Both the position numbers and the translations under genes were made by a program. A stretch of 64,000 bases of DNA, taken from assembly GCA_003255065.1 (NCBI GenBank), contig QAOA01005888.1, positions 165,094 through 229,093 on the forward strand, in the 5' to 3' direction. The stretch's first letter is position 1. Each line of letters opens with the position of its first letter. The DNA comes from Cercis canadensis (Eukaryota > Streptophyta > Magnoliopsida > Fabales > Fabaceae). Positions 48,146-60,205 of the stretch are shown here, in pieces. A model generated the notes under the pieces. It ran no database searches. It saw only the letters and a program-made list of their open reading frames with translations, and was not told the DNA's origin.

Positions 48146-49880
48146 ATTATTAAGTTGATAGAGATAGATTTTCTAGTCAGAAATATGAAAAATGAATATT
48201 TAAACTTTGGATCTTAATTTTTTTGAGAGATTCTTGGACTAGTTGTATTCTGTGTGCATTATTTTTCTTACTAAGTGTAAAAAAAGGGGAGAATCATAGA
48301 AGTTGTTTAACAAAATCACGGACGATCGATGTGGCAACTTCAGTTTTCATGAAGCTTCTTACACATGTCAAACGAAATAGCATTAGTATTCTTAGTTCTT
48401 ACACATGGTATCGTAAATTCCCGCATATATAAATTCAATTGCTAAGTACGTGATACCAGTAGCTTATAGATGATATTGAAATTCGTTGGTTAGTGTAATA
48501 ACAATTCTAGGAAAGTCACTCCTCGTGTTATAGAAAATTTCCATCTCTTTATATTTGTAGCCTGAGATAAAGATAAGTATAATTACAGTCCTTGTTGGGA
48601 AGAACAATTGTGTGTGTGTGTTTTTTAAAAACCTCTTCATATTTGTAGCATGCAAAATAATATGTTAGACTCTATTCATTTATTTTGTCAGAAGAAAATA
48701 AATGAATAGAGCAAGTTGAACCCTAGGAACTGTAATTGTGGAGAAACCGTAATTGCACCTTTAACTCTCAAAACGAGATTAGTCTCATGCACAGTTAAGT
48801 AAAATAAAAATACTTGTGATATTAACCCAAAAAAAAAAAAAGATAGTCATCCGTCATGAGTCCTGGCACTTGAAAGTGGAATTCAGTGCTGGGCGTTGGT
48901 TTGAAATTCAACTAATATCTAGGTCATAGCTTGGAACTAAAAGCAAAGAATCAAATTTTTGACACAAATTGTTTCAAAACTTTGAAGCTTCCTATTTTTC
49001 CCCCGAACTTTATTTTATGTTCTCTTCTTGACTTGTAACATGTTTGTAATAGAAAAAGATGATAAATATATATTAGCTACAATAACCCAACGTAAAATGA
49101 ATATGTTTATTCGAAACTGAAGGATAGATTTTGCATTTGAAACTCACCCTAACAACCCTTTCTTTAAACCCTCTTTCTATGGTAATTGTGATAGATTTTT
49201 GTACTTGTGTATTACACACGAATCTTCTCATTAGCTACCAAAAAAGGACAAAAGCAAATAAACTAAAAGGGTTGGGTGATTAATGTGAAGTACCAAGAAG
49301 TTTAGAGTTGGAAAGACCAACTGGAAGGACTGAAGTTAGATAATTAATTAGAGACTAGAAAAGAAATGAAGTGGGAAAGAAAATAGATGGAATCTATAAA
49401 AGAGGTATTTCCGGGTAAAAGTTCAGAAACAGAAGGAAAAGAGAGGTCAAGCACAAGATGTCCACGTCCATGTCAACATCTGGTCCCCACAGTTAGTCTC
49501 TGGAGACTTTATGTTAAGCGTGTGGATCCTACCACACAAATCTGAAATATCATAATTTATAGACATAGTTACACACTTACACTACAATTATTATTTTATT
49601 TTAATAATAATTTTTAAAAAGACTTCTTTGCCCATTATATATCCATGACCAGGTCCAAGTGTCCAACCCTTCCTAATCAAATGAAAGCAAAGCATATGTG
49701 TCTCTATAACCTTATAAATATGCATCCTTTCAAAGAGAGAAGCTAATGTGTTTGCATGTCACAACTTACAAAGACTTAAACTTGTGTTTCTGCAGAAAGG
49801 GTTGAGATAGGTGCTAGTACTGTTAGCTAGGTACAGTATCAATAGCATTAACCGCTAACTATTAGTATTGGAAAGAAAGA
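48146..49880. other. Intergenic region and NAC promoter
   Basis: No gene is recognised on either strand. The last 170 bp contain the TATA box and leader of the NAC gene. Confidence 0.5.
49713..49720 (+). promoter_or_regulatory. TATA box of the NAC gene
   Basis: CTTATAAATATGC gives a strong TATA consensus 168 bp before the ATG at 49881, implying a leader of about 135 bases. Confidence 0.6.
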
Positions 49881-50070
49881 ATGGCAGGCATGAAGGATAT
49901 GACACCGGACATCGAACTTCCAGGTTTCCGATTTCACCCCACTGAAGAAGAACTGCTTGATTTTTATCTTAAGAATATGGTTGTTGGCAAGAAACTGCGT
50001 TTTGACATCATCGGTTTCCTCAACATCTATCACCATGATCCTTGGGCCTTGCCTGGTTAGCACTCTCTTA

Positions 50071-50108
<38 letters not shown>

Positions 50109-51823
50109 TTGATTTTGTTTGGGTAATTAATGAAAGATTATGAATTTGAATATATATATGTATAGGTCTGGCACAGGTTGGGGAAAGAGAATGGTACTTC
50201 TTCGTGCCGAGGGACAAAAAACATGGCAGTGGAGGAAGGCCTAACCGGACGACTGAGAAAGGGTTCTGGAAAGCCACGGGTTCTGACCGGAAAATTGTTA
50301 GCTTATCGGACCCGAAGCGGATCATCGGGTTGAGGAAGACCTTGGTTTTCTATGAGGGAAGAGCTCCACGTGGAACCAAGACCGATTGGGTCATGAATGA
50401 ATACCGCTTACCTGACACTTGCCACTTACCCAAGGTTTTTATATTTTCAATTTTAATTACAATTCACTTTCTTAATTTCTTTCATCAATTTCTCAACTTA
50501 ATTACTAGGAAGCTTCAACACATATATAAAAATTAGTATTTCATTCACATATCACTATATATACTTATAAAAAAAAATTTGAAAGTAAAATTATTTATAA
50601 TCATTGTACTTACTCAATCAATTTTACTATTTTTTCTATATCTCATATATTCTTTTACGAGTTTAATTTTTTTATTTAATTAATTATTTATGGATGACAT
50701 GGACTTGGAACTAGTATATATATATATTTAAGTGAAACCCCTTTTTGGTCCCTGAAAAATTCAATGATTGACAAGTTAGTCCCTTAAAAATGTTTGTTGA
50801 CAATTTCATCATCGAATTATGGTTCTGTACGACAAATTAGTCATTGAATTATGTTCGCTGACAATTTCGTCCTCGAATTATAGTTCCGTACGACAAATTA
50901 GTCCTTAGTTGAGGACTAATTTGTCGTATGAAATCATAATTCAAGGACGAAATTGTCAGCGAACATAATTCGATGACTAATTTGTCGTACGGAACTATAA
51001 TTCGAGGATGAAATTGTCAGCAAACATTTTTTGAAGACTAACTTATCAATCGCTAAATTTTTCAGGGACTAAAAAAGGGTTTAACTCTATATATATTCAT
51101 ATTCATGGCACCAACCCAGAATTTGCAGCATATCTTTAGGGAACCGCAAGTTTCCATGAAAATACTAGTACAATAATACCAATAATAACTTTTCTAGATA
51201 GATAAATAGCTACTACATAGTACGTGACTTTTATGAAGTTCACATCACACAAATCACAAGCAAGTAAGTAGTACAACACTTGCACGACTCTTTAAATATA
51301 TAAATATATATATGCAACTGCAATTAATGAATACATTGAATGAAATATAATTAGTTGGTTTGTGTTTGTGGTCCGCATGCAGGACATAGTGTTGTGCAAG
51401 ATATATAGAAAGGCAACTTCGTTGAAAGTGCTGGAGCAAAGGGCAGCAATGGAGGAAGAGATGAAGCAATTTGGGGGATCCCCTTCTTCCTCAACGGAAA
51501 CTATCTCATTTAGTGGCCAAAGCCAACACGAAGATCCAAACGCTTCCATGCCCTTAAAAGTACAACATGTGGTTCTCAAGAAAGAAACTGATGAGGATAT
51601 GCTGCTGCACCAACAAGAAAATAATAGCATTGAATTGCATAAAGACCAAGACAAAGACACCAAAACCACACTACAGTTGCCATCAGGCAACGACAAATTG
51701 CCGGAGCTCCAAGTACCCACAATCAACATGGATTGGACCCAAGATCCCTTCTGGACTCAATTAACCAGTCCTTGGTTGCAAAATTTGACTCCTAATTTAT
51801 CCAACATCTTAAACTTCTATTAA
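49881..51823 (+). CDS. NAC-domain transcription factor
   Basis: Three exons (49881-50055, 50166-50434, 51383-51823) join to 294 residues. The intron after subdomain A and the one after subdomain D are at the usual NAC positions. The NAC domain spans about residues 12-160: [18 protein letters not shown] (A), [11 protein letters not shown] (B), [16 protein letters not shown] and [17 protein letters not shown] (C), [28 protein letters not shown] (D), and [13 protein letters not shown] (E). The C-terminal half is acidic, Gln-rich and unstructured, as expected of an activation region. The protein should bind DNA as a dimer in the nucleus. The subgroup resembles NAC22- or ANAC090-like proteins, but I cannot name the orthologue. 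Intron 2 (948 bp) contains a foldback MITE. Confidence 0.95.
50731..51087. mobile_element. Foldback MITE in NAC intron 2
   Basis: The two halves are near-perfect inverted copies: GTGAAACCCCTTTTTGGTCC to CAAATTAGTCCTTAGTTGAG on the left, and the complement ending TAGTCCCTGAAAAATTTAGC on the right. Inside, GACAAATTAGTC and ACAATTTCGTCCTCGAATTA alternate, so each arm also has direct sub-repeats. The flanking DNA is (TA)n, which hides the target duplication. The start of a second copy lies at 52276-52350. Confidence 0.85.
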
Positions 51824-53395
51824 TTCACTTGTGTCCTTTCCTTAATTAATTATGTATCAACTAATTAATTAATATGTATTTGGACTTTGCAATGAATTCA
51901 TAACAGAAAATAAGCTCAGACGTTTCTTCATTTGTAGATAAGTTTTCCTCAACTTCTCTCTATATAAAATTTCTTCTGAAACCCTTCACAATGATAAATT
52001 TTCAAGTGTAGCTACACTATTTGCAACCTTCAATTGTCAGAAATTTGTTTAGTGTTACTGCTCCATCTCAATAAAATACTTCTTTTTTATTTGTTTTTTG
52101 CTAAAAGGCAATGAAATATTTTGGATGCTTTATACTTAATGAAGTGTTGTTTGATACATGGATGTTTAGAATTTCTTGGATATCAATATTATTCAATTTT
52201 TTTTAGGAATTTATTTCTTGCAACATTTCAAAATTCAATTTTCATATATAAGTATGAGATTTTAAACTTTAAAATGAGTAAAACCTCTTTTTGGTCCCTG
52301 AAAAATTCAACGATGGACAAGTTAGTCCCCAAAAAATGTTCGCTGACAATNGAAATATTTTGGATGCTTTATACTTAATGAAGTGTTGTTTGATACATGG
52401 ATGTTTAGAATTTCTGGGATATCAATATTATTCAATTTTTTTAGGAATTTATTTCTTGCAACATTTCAAAATTCAATTTTCATCTATAAGTATGAGATTT
52501 TAAACTTTAAAAAACCAATTTCATGAAGGAATCCAAAATTTCCCCAAACCAAATGTGTGATTAGGTGAATTAAGTTTACTCCGTCGAATTTGTGTTCCGA
52601 AAGGTCATTGAAGGCTTTCATGTTGCACTGGCTGTATTAATCACTATATTAAACTAATATAAGGTTATTTTTCTACGAGTATGGCGGTCTAAAATCAGTG
52701 TACTTGCTCCCTTTCCTCTCTTGCTTTTTTTGGTTCTCTTCTATCTCTTCACAGGTCTTTTTTTCTTTTTGCTTTAGTTACTCGTGTGTTATACAGATTT
52801 ACAATTAGTTTATTTTTGATCTTACAGCCTAAGATAACAGGTACTGGGCCTTTTATTTTGGGCTTAGAAGAGTAAAGCTAGCTTTGTTTTATGACGAAGA
52901 TAAATCATAAAAGAAAAGGTATTGGGCATTGTTACTAACTGGCTCAAGTGAAGGGTTGGCCCACGGGCTCTAGTAGTTGGGCTAAAGTATTGTAATTAAG
53001 TTCAGGGTGGGGATATTTGGGACAGAAAAAGCTAGGAAGTATAATTAATTTATTAATTTACAATACATGGCATCAAGTATGAAATGATTTGATTCCCCTC
53101 TTGTGTTAAGAGTCTTAATTAGCAGAAAGAGAAAGCAAATTAATATATATTGTGTTATCATTCATAATGTTTTGTGAATAGAGTCGTAGATTCTACAAAG
53201 TTGCTTTGCTAATCATATCATATGATTTAGGGAAGAAAAAAAAAAGGTGCTAATTAATTAACTATGTTGCAGTTTCAACTTTCCTTCAAGACATGATTTA
53301 TAATGATTGTTAATTGAGTTGGATAAATCAAGCTTTTATTAACGTTTTGAAAAGCAGAATGAAGAATATGGAGAAATAAGTAAGAGAAGAGGAGA
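51824..53395. other. Intergenic region with an allelic duplication
   Basis: This contains the 3' flank of the NAC gene, the N-joined duplication at 52113-52512, and non-coding DNA up to the chitinase fragment. No other gene was recognised. Confidence 0.5.
52113..52512 (+). repeat. N-joined duplication, one copy interrupted by a MITE
   Basis: 52113-52275 and 52352-52512 are near-identical. The first copy runs into 75 bp (52276-52350) that match the start of the MITE found in the NAC intron and then stops at an N (52351). The second copy continues past the same point without the MITE. This reads as two alleles placed in tandem: one with the insertion, one empty. Confidence 0.8.
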
Positions 53396-53740
53396 TCATC
53401 TTCTTATATAGTTCATGAGAAGTTTGTGCCAAGAAAGCAGCAATCTCCCTTTCACGGGTAGCGAAGGCAGAGAATGAGTTTGCTGCTGCAATAAAAGCAT
53501 GATAGGTGTAGAATCCAGTGGCGGGGCAATTAGCATCTCTTCAAAAGTGGACCCTGGTATCAGACTCTGAATACCATTACCCCTGTCGCCACACCACCCA
53601 TAGTGGCTGCAGCATACATTGTTTGGGCAAAGACCACCCCCATTGCTCTGCAAACCCTACTCTTACTAAACACAACAACTTAAACCAAACTGCACCCAAT
53701 CCCAAGCCCTGCAATCTCATCTCCACCATTATTTTTCTTC
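53396..53740 (-). pseudogene. Truncated class I chitinase pseudogene (exon 1 only)
   Basis: On the minus strand a signal-peptide-like start (about 53725 downward) is followed by a hevein domain SNGGGLCPNNVCCSHYGWCGDR. A GH19 segment [20 protein letters not shown] and [14 protein letters not shown] follows, homologous to the chitinase at 56813-57964. The leader, the hevein domain and the GH19 part lie in different frames, so at least two frameshifts are present, and part of the hevein domain and spacer is missing. It ends at the position of the first intron of the intact gene, and no second or third exon was found downstream. Confidence 0.85.
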
Positions 53741-53816
53741 TTTCTTTAATTAATATTGTGGAAGGGATGATTATGGTTTAGTTGCAGCGTGAGAGAATGA
53801 GAGCTTGGACATATAT

Positions 53817-54119
53817 TGTAGATACCCAGTACTTCGGCCCATTGCATTCAGGTTCATTTAGCCAAAGGCTTAAATCATCAAATTTTTGTATATGCACATT
53901 ATATCCTTTAACTCTCATATATAAATAGCTCACAGCAACAGGTATACAGACTTTTGCTTATATTAGCATTTATTATACTTTTTAGCTCAGACCATCTTAA
54001 CTTAAGTTTTGGAACTCTGGTACCACCACCCGACTCTTAGTTCATTTGTTATTGTGCAGTTAATACACTCTCAACCCGATCTTGTTCATCTTTTGACTTT
54101 CTGCTCAAATTAGGCATCG

Positions 54120-54121
<2 letters not shown>
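53817..54121 (+). mobile_element. LTR-retrotransposon fossil, LTR-like fragment 1
   Basis: It begins TGTAGATACC and includes a TATAAATAGCTCACAGCAAC promoter-like block and a TTCATTTGTTATTGTGCAG block near the end, a layout common in plant LTRs. A diverged homologue of the same length and orientation is at 56017-56320. No coding region belonging to it was recognised. It is old and broken. Confidence 0.5.
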
Positions 54122-54159
<38 letters not shown>

Positions 54160-54342
54160 CTTCACAGCAACCACATCCTTATTTTTAATTCTTGCTCTTA
54201 CTCATATTAACCATGCCCATTCCTAAATTAAATACCCCAAACATGTGGGCGTGGCGGCTTTTGGGTCAGTAGACGATAACATGGCACTGGGCTGGCGGCT
54301 TCACGTCTGAAAAACATATATTAATGTTGGCATTTCCAGTAA

Positions 54343-54376
<34 letters not shown>
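54122..54376. repeat. Two (TA)n microsatellites
   Basis: Runs of TA about 36 bp long at about 54122-54157 and about 34 bp long at 54343-54376 lie either side of a short intergenic piece. Their lengths are likely variable. Confidence 0.9.
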
Positions 54377-54378
<2 letters not shown>

Positions 54379-54786
54379 GAGGAGGAATTGTCCACAAATT
54401 AATTGTTAAATTACTTTACCAGTAAAAGTAATTGTCCAAAAAAAATATTCTCTTTCGTTTTAAGTACTTCATGCATTCTGCCACTTCCCGAGCCAAGTTT
54501 TCTTGTCCATGACAACATTTTGAGATGAACTAAATTATCCGATTCATGGAGAAATGAATTACAGAGTAAGAGAGATACTACAACAAAGAGACAGTATCAA
54601 AGTTTTTTATTAAAAAATTTAGTTATTTGGATTGAAAAAATTAATCCTGATTATACTATAATGTATTTAAGTGTGAATATGGATGAAATTAACTAAAATG
54701 AACAAATTACTCCCAAAATTAATCTTTTCTTGTCTCACACATTTTACTTCATTCTAGAAATAACTAAATAACAGCATATGCCAATA

Positions 54787-55030
54787 CCGGTTGGCTTAGT
54801 TGATCAAAAGGATCTAACTTAAGGATCAACACCTTCCAAATTCTGAGTTCAAATCCCCTTGCAACCAAAAATCCCGCTTGATTGCCTAGGGGTTAGTTGA
54901 GTTGCCTACTCTATTAGCCAAAAAGTACCTTGGAGGTAATTCTCTGGGTAAGCTTCTCTGCTTGCCCTCTCGTGGGATCTCAAACATGTCACTTGCACCT
55001 AACCCAATAGTATTAGAATAACCTATTATT
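54787..55030 (+). mobile_element. tRNA-derived SINE
   Basis: An A-box-like GGTTGGCTTAGTTGATC near 54789 and a B-box-like GAGTTCAAATCCCC at about 54845-54858 have tRNA spacing. A body ending in an ATTATTATTACC simple tail follows. This family differs from the SINE at 59896. Target duplications were not clear. Confidence 0.65.
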
Positions 55031-56016
55031 ATTACCATTAAATTTTGATTTAAATATACTGCATGTTCCTATAGTTTAGACAAATTTTGAATCAAATTCA
55101 TTTTTTTTTTTCTCTTTTGGAGTTTTTATAGTTTGAATTTTTTTTAATTTGGTTATTGCTGTCACTCACAGTTATAACTCTGTCTGTTTAGTGCTCACAT
55201 GACAAACAACTTGTCTATGTGGTAATAAAAGAAGCTAACATGACACCAAAGTGTCACAAAAATTTCTACCTCATCATCTTTCCTCTTGAAGTTTGAAGTT
55301 GGTAAAGATAATGAAGTAACAATTTTTGTGCCACTTTAATGTCATATCAGCTTATTTTATTGATACATAAACAAAATATTTGTCATGTGAGCACTAAATT
55401 GACGAAGTTATTAATGGCAATGACCCAATTAAAAAAAAAATTAAACTATAAGAACCCAAAAAAAAAAAATTATAGAGACATACAATACATTTAAACCTTA
55501 AATTTTTATTACCAAAAAAAATAGCAGCACATGTGCCAAAAACAGACAAGAGACCCCGTTAGCACAGTACGTGGTTGAAAGATTTGCTAAGGGTTATTAT
55601 ATTAAATTATAACCCTAATCAGTGTAACTGTTAAGGATGATGCTCGTGCTTGACATTATTGATATAGTTAAGCTTAAAATATACGGCATCCATCCTTAGC
55701 TTGTTTCATCAAGCTCACAGTGTCTGTCGTTGTCTTCATTATATGTTTTGTTTGCTTTAGAATTCCTCTTCGTAAATGTGATCATAAAGCAGAAAAAGGC
55801 CCTTTAAAATTTATATTATATAAAAGCAAATTGCTAGACACAGATCTACATATTTATTAAGGTTGTTGTTTCTAACGGGATGCCTTAAGATATTCTGTTA
55901 TGATCTCACCTAGATCAGCTCCCCAGCCGCCCCATAATTTGTACAAAAGAATGGTTTAAACTTCAAAAGCATATGAGCATCTTACATAAATATACAAAAA
56001 CATGTCATCTAAAAAT
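55031..56016. other. Intergenic DNA
   Basis: AT-rich, no gene recognised. It contains a loose inverted repeat around 55190-55400 (CTCACATGACAAACAA with its near complement TTTGTCATGTGAG), which may be a degraded MITE. Confidence 0.45.
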
Positions 56017-56320
56017 TGTAGATACCAATTTCTCGGCTCATTGTATTTCGGCCCACTTAGTGAAAGACCAACATCATCGTAATCTTATTTATTCTCATCA
56101 TATCCCTCACCTTCATCTATAAATAACTTCCAACAACAAGTATACGGACTTTTGACTTTTCTTAGCATTTATTACACTCTCTAACTTGGACCGTACTAAC
56201 TTAAATTTCAGAGCTCGAACATCACTACCCGACCTTTAGTTCATTTGTTATTGTGCAGTTAGTTCATTCTCAATCCAACATTATCCATTTTCCGACCTTT
56301 AGTCCATATAAGACATCGTC
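56017..56320 (+). mobile_element. LTR-retrotransposon fossil, LTR-like fragment 2
   Basis: It is the homologue of 53817-54121 in the same orientation, starting TGTAGATACC and ending near ACATCGTC, with the same TATAAATAAC and TTCATTTGTTATTGTGCAG landmarks. By eye the two differ at a quarter or more of positions, so they are old or independent insertions. Confidence 0.5.
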
Positions 56321-56812
56321 AAAAATAATATTATTGAGAACCTATGTTGCTGATATGAAATGTCAATACGGCTATTTTGAAAAAAAATGGGGTACAGCTA
56401 TTTGTCGTTCCATGTTTTAGAATGTGTTCATCAAGATTGTGAATGTAACAAATTTTCAGTTCAGTTCAAAGTATGAAGCAATTAATGTCAATTTAATTTG
56501 TATTACTCATAATATATAAATCATGGAGAATTGGCTTAACGATCTTTACTTGGTCTTTAGACACGAAACTTGCTATATTATCTCACTTAGGACATCTAAT
56601 GTGATTGTCTTTCCTCACTTTCTTTGGATCTTGATGTATCGAAAAAATATAGTATATATTAAACATGAAAAAGTCAGTTTTTGTGCATATAATAAGAATA
56701 GGAATAATCAGATATAAGCGAAATGCATTTATTTATTACTTTGATGTTGAGTAGTATAGAGAGATGCAACACAGTGAGAGCGGTGTCACATGCTGAGTGT
56801 CACTAAGTTGGA
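56321..56812. other. Intergenic DNA and 3' flank of the chitinase gene
   Basis: No gene recognised. The part next to 56813 would be the chitinase 3' untranslated region. Confidence 0.5.
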
Positions 56813-57964
56813 TTACATGGTATCAAGGAGGGGGAGTACTCCAGAAGCAGAAGCAGAAGAACCAAAAGGCCTCTGAGCATTGCAGTCAAGGTTGTTACCA
56901 TAAGAGACACGAAGAATGTCACAGTATCTCTTATAAAATCCAATGCGATCTTGAACCCTTCCATCTTGGCCTTTACCACATTCAAGGCCACCGTTGATTA
57001 TGTTAGTGATGGTACCATAACCAGGAAGACGCCCTGCGGAACTATCACCACCCGATGGGTTCCATTGCCCTGTGATCACATCGTGGCAAGATGGCTTTGG
57101 TGATTGTGCTGTCATCCAGAACCACAGTGCTGTCTTGAACGATATAACTGGGTCACTCGCCACAAGGTCTGGGTTGTTCAACAAGTCCACTCCTATTGCT
57201 CTCCCACATTGTCCATAGTTGTAGTTCCTAATTAAAAATCAACTCGTTTGAGCAATATATAGTACTTCATCAATTGTTACACAAGTATAAATACAATTAA
57301 GACTTACCAGGATATTTGGATTGGACCCCGGCCATAGTATTGCTTGCCCGGAGCACATGGATATTGGGCACTTGGAGAACAGTAAGCACTTGGGTTTTGT
57401 TCCTTATTAAAGCAGTATCCCCAAGCGTATGGGCCATCAGGTGCACTTGCCCAGCCCCCTATTATGTATTTTTAGTATGGTACAAGCATCATTATCATCA
57501 TCTATATAGCCACATGCATGGTTAAAGTTTAAAATCAAAAAAAATGACTAACCGGTGGTTTCATGGGAAGTTTGGCCCAAGAAAGCAGCAATCTCCCTTT
57601 TTCGGGTGTCAGTATTACCGGTGGTACCAAATTTAGGGAAAGCCTTTGCTGCAGAAATGAAAGCATCATAGGTGTAAAACCCTTTGGCTGGGCAACCACC
57701 ATCATTACGATGCTTAAGCATGTCATTGAAGGTGTCCCTTGAGATGATGCCACCAAGGTCACCACCTCCTCCTCCTCCGCCTCCACCACATTGGCTTTGG
57801 CAACCATCGCCACAGTAATCAGCAGCTGAACCACACCACCCAAATTTGCTGCAGCATAACCCGCCGGGGCACCCAGCACCCCCTGCCTGCCTTCCACATT
57901 GCTCTGCTGATGACAGGGACAGTAACATACAAAAAACGACAAAGGATCCAAACCTCATCTTCAT
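56813..57964 (-). CDS. Class I chitinase (hevein domain plus GH19), vacuolar type
   Basis: Three minus-strand exons (57964-57553, 57458-57308, 57227-56813) join to 325 residues. The enzyme is an endochitinase acting on fungal wall chitin. A signal peptide spans residues 1-20 and ends LSLSSA. A hevein chitin-binding domain follows, with eight cysteines (C23, C32, C37, C38, C44, C51, C55, C59). A glycine-rich hinge (60-72) leads to the GH19 domain with catalytic candidates E135 in SHETTGGW and E157 in CFNKEQN, and the substrate-cleft motif [14 protein letters not shown]. The C-terminal tail GVLPLLDTM resembles the vacuolar sorting propeptide of tobacco class I chitinases. The ATG at 57964 is chosen because the TATA box lies 55-60 bp upstream; the farther in-frame ATG at 58036 is upstream of that TATA box. 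Confidence 0.96.
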
Positions 57965-58017
57965 CTTGTGACTAGAGTCTTCACAAGGATTATGAGACTG
58001 AGATAGTACTGGCATAG

Positions 58018-58026
58018 TATATATAT
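58018..58026 (-). promoter_or_regulatory. TATA box of the class I chitinase gene
   Basis: The minus strand reads CCACTTATATATATACTATG, placing a TATA element about 55-60 bp before the chosen ATG at 57964. Confidence 0.65.
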
Positions 58027-59696
58027 AAGTGGCCATGGGAAAGCAAGATCTACTTTTTCATATTTTCTTTTGATTATAATATATATATATATTAGATGTT
58101 GGGAGTCGTTCAATTGCGATGGCTAATTGATGTTATTGTCTGCTCTGCCACACACTGCTTAACTGTCCAACATTTGTAAAAGAAGGTCAAGTGGGCCCAT
58201 AGGCGGCTTCGGACTTGGGAAGATGCTTGGCTTCACGCTCATTATGAATCATGATCATGTTCATCAATGATGAATGAATCTGGTGTTAAAGTATATAACA
58301 TCTATAATTAATCACTATCAAGGATGAATGAGATGGTTTCTAAATTGTTTGCAATTGGCAAATCACGATCAGTAAACTAAATGTGCTGTAGACTGTAGAG
58401 TCTGACTTCTCTTGTCTCCTCTTGTAACCAAATAAGTAATAAATACTCCACGTAATGAGATAGAAATAACCTTTGGAGAAAGGAAGAGACACCATATATA
58501 CCCCGTCCATCCATCCCTACTATACACTCATCATTTAGATCCTTTATAATTCATGAATAGTTTGACAATTCTCAAGAATTGATTCAACTTAAAAGATAAA
58601 AATTAAACAGTTAGGTACATGGATAAAATATAGATTCACCACTTATACTTTATGTTAAAATTTCAATTTAATTTAAAAAGTGAAGGTAAAAGAATTCAAT
58701 TTCATGATCGTTTAGTTAAAAAGTTTTTGATATCATATCAAAAATTAATTCAATCAAAAAATTTAAATTATTATATGAATACACATAAATAATTTTATAT
58801 TTAATAAGAATAAACTTCTCTAGCTCATTAATTATAAGGATAAACAGTAGAAGAAATTATCATTTCTTCATTCTTTTCTCTCGTGATAAGTCTTACATCT
58901 TTAACTAGGATATTTATCTACACAAGTGTCAGGTATGAGATATGATATCTATATGAGCATATGCTTAAGGAAAGTGAGGATATCTCGTGGGTCACAAATT
59001 CCACAAACACTTTTTGGTATAAAATAGTAAAATATGAGAGCGATTAATTTTTAGCAAATAGTGGTGTCGTGCTTTAATAGGGTGCTTGGGGAAAATTAGG
59101 CAGTGACACGAGGGATTCAATTATTAAGCCGAAACCATAGATACATCATACATGTATGGTTATGGAAGCTAGATGGTTTTTCTCACATGAGCAAGTCTAT
59201 TCAGTGGACCATTTACCTTGCGTCCTACCTTACTTTCCTTGCTTTTTAAGGTCATAATCCATGACCATGCTTTGTTTTTCTACTATTCTTAATCTTATCC
59301 CAATTTTGAAATGGTTTTAGGTCCTTGTTCAATGTTTCGTGCCCCTATAAAGCAATCCATACAATAAGACCGTCAACAAATTTGCTTGTTCTTTCATTTC
59401 CCCATTTTATCCCTTATACGAAACATCTTCATTCTCCAAGCAGAATCTTTAGCTTAATAAAGTCTTTAGCTTGTTGTAGAACTAGAAATCTACTCTTTCA
59501 AACCCACGCAGTTTATACGCAATTGACCAAGAGGTGGTCATGACTCATGGCCCAAAAAAAAAGAACCAGGAGGTGGTGGAATCAGAATCCCACGCTGCTC
59601 CAGCGTTCATTTTTCATTTTTGCATTGTAGAACTAGAAGGACTCTGTGTGCCTATGGGCCGAGAGGTCTGGCAAATCCTAATCCTGGACTTGGATA
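58027..59696. other. Intergenic region upstream of the chitinase gene
   Basis: 58555-58815 is the third copy of the dispersed AT-rich repeat (see 2041-2330). The rest holds no recognisable gene. Frames at 59325-59543 and 59534-59725 lack protein-like features. Confidence 0.5.
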
Positions 59697-59895
59697 ACCC
59701 AATCAGTGGGTGTATTAACTTTTGATTTATGTATCAATCTACTCAATAGATTTTTATTTCGGATTGACAATGCACATGTTGAGGTAGGAAGATTAGGTCG
59801 GGTGGTAGGTTTCAGGTCGGTTTGGATTTGAGTTTTGGTCTGAACACAAGTGAATTAAGGGCCGAATTTAAAATACTTAGAAACTAGATTAGTTT

Positions 59896-60205
59896 GCCAA
59901 CGCAGATTGGCACAAGTGGTCCAGGTTGTAGAGTTAAGCTCACAACTCACTCATGGTTGTGGGTTCGATTCCCCCGGATGCCACTCAAATCCTGCTTGGG
60001 GGGCATCCCTCCTCAGGGAGATCTCCTGGCGCCCAGGGACTAGTTGAGTAACTGCAACGGGGTAGGACTACTTGCGGTTCTAGCCTGTCCAATAATCCTC
60101 TGGGTGGGCCTCTGCTGGCAGCCCCAGCATGTTATTGGCGCCCTGCCTGGTAGTATTGGGAGTGCCTTCCCTTTCTACCATTTTGATTACCCCCAAAAAA
60201 AAAAA
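59896..60205 (+). mobile_element. tRNA-derived SINE, copy 1
   Basis: The tRNA-like head has an A box in TTGGCACAAGTGGTCCAGG and a B box GGGTTCGATTCCC at about 59960-59973. A GC-richer body and a poly-A tail (60195-60205) follow. A 15-bp target duplication AAACTAGATTRGTTT is at 59881-59895 and 60206-60220 with one mismatch. This is a complete SINE. Confidence 0.9.

Noticed and set aside
57965-58036. Chitinase start at the ATG at 58036
   Set aside because: The added 24 residues spoil the signal peptide, and the TATA box lies downstream of that ATG.
59896-59980. A tRNA gene
   Set aside because: The A and B boxes belong to a SINE head: no acceptor-stem pairing was visible, and a SINE body, poly-A tail and target duplication follow.
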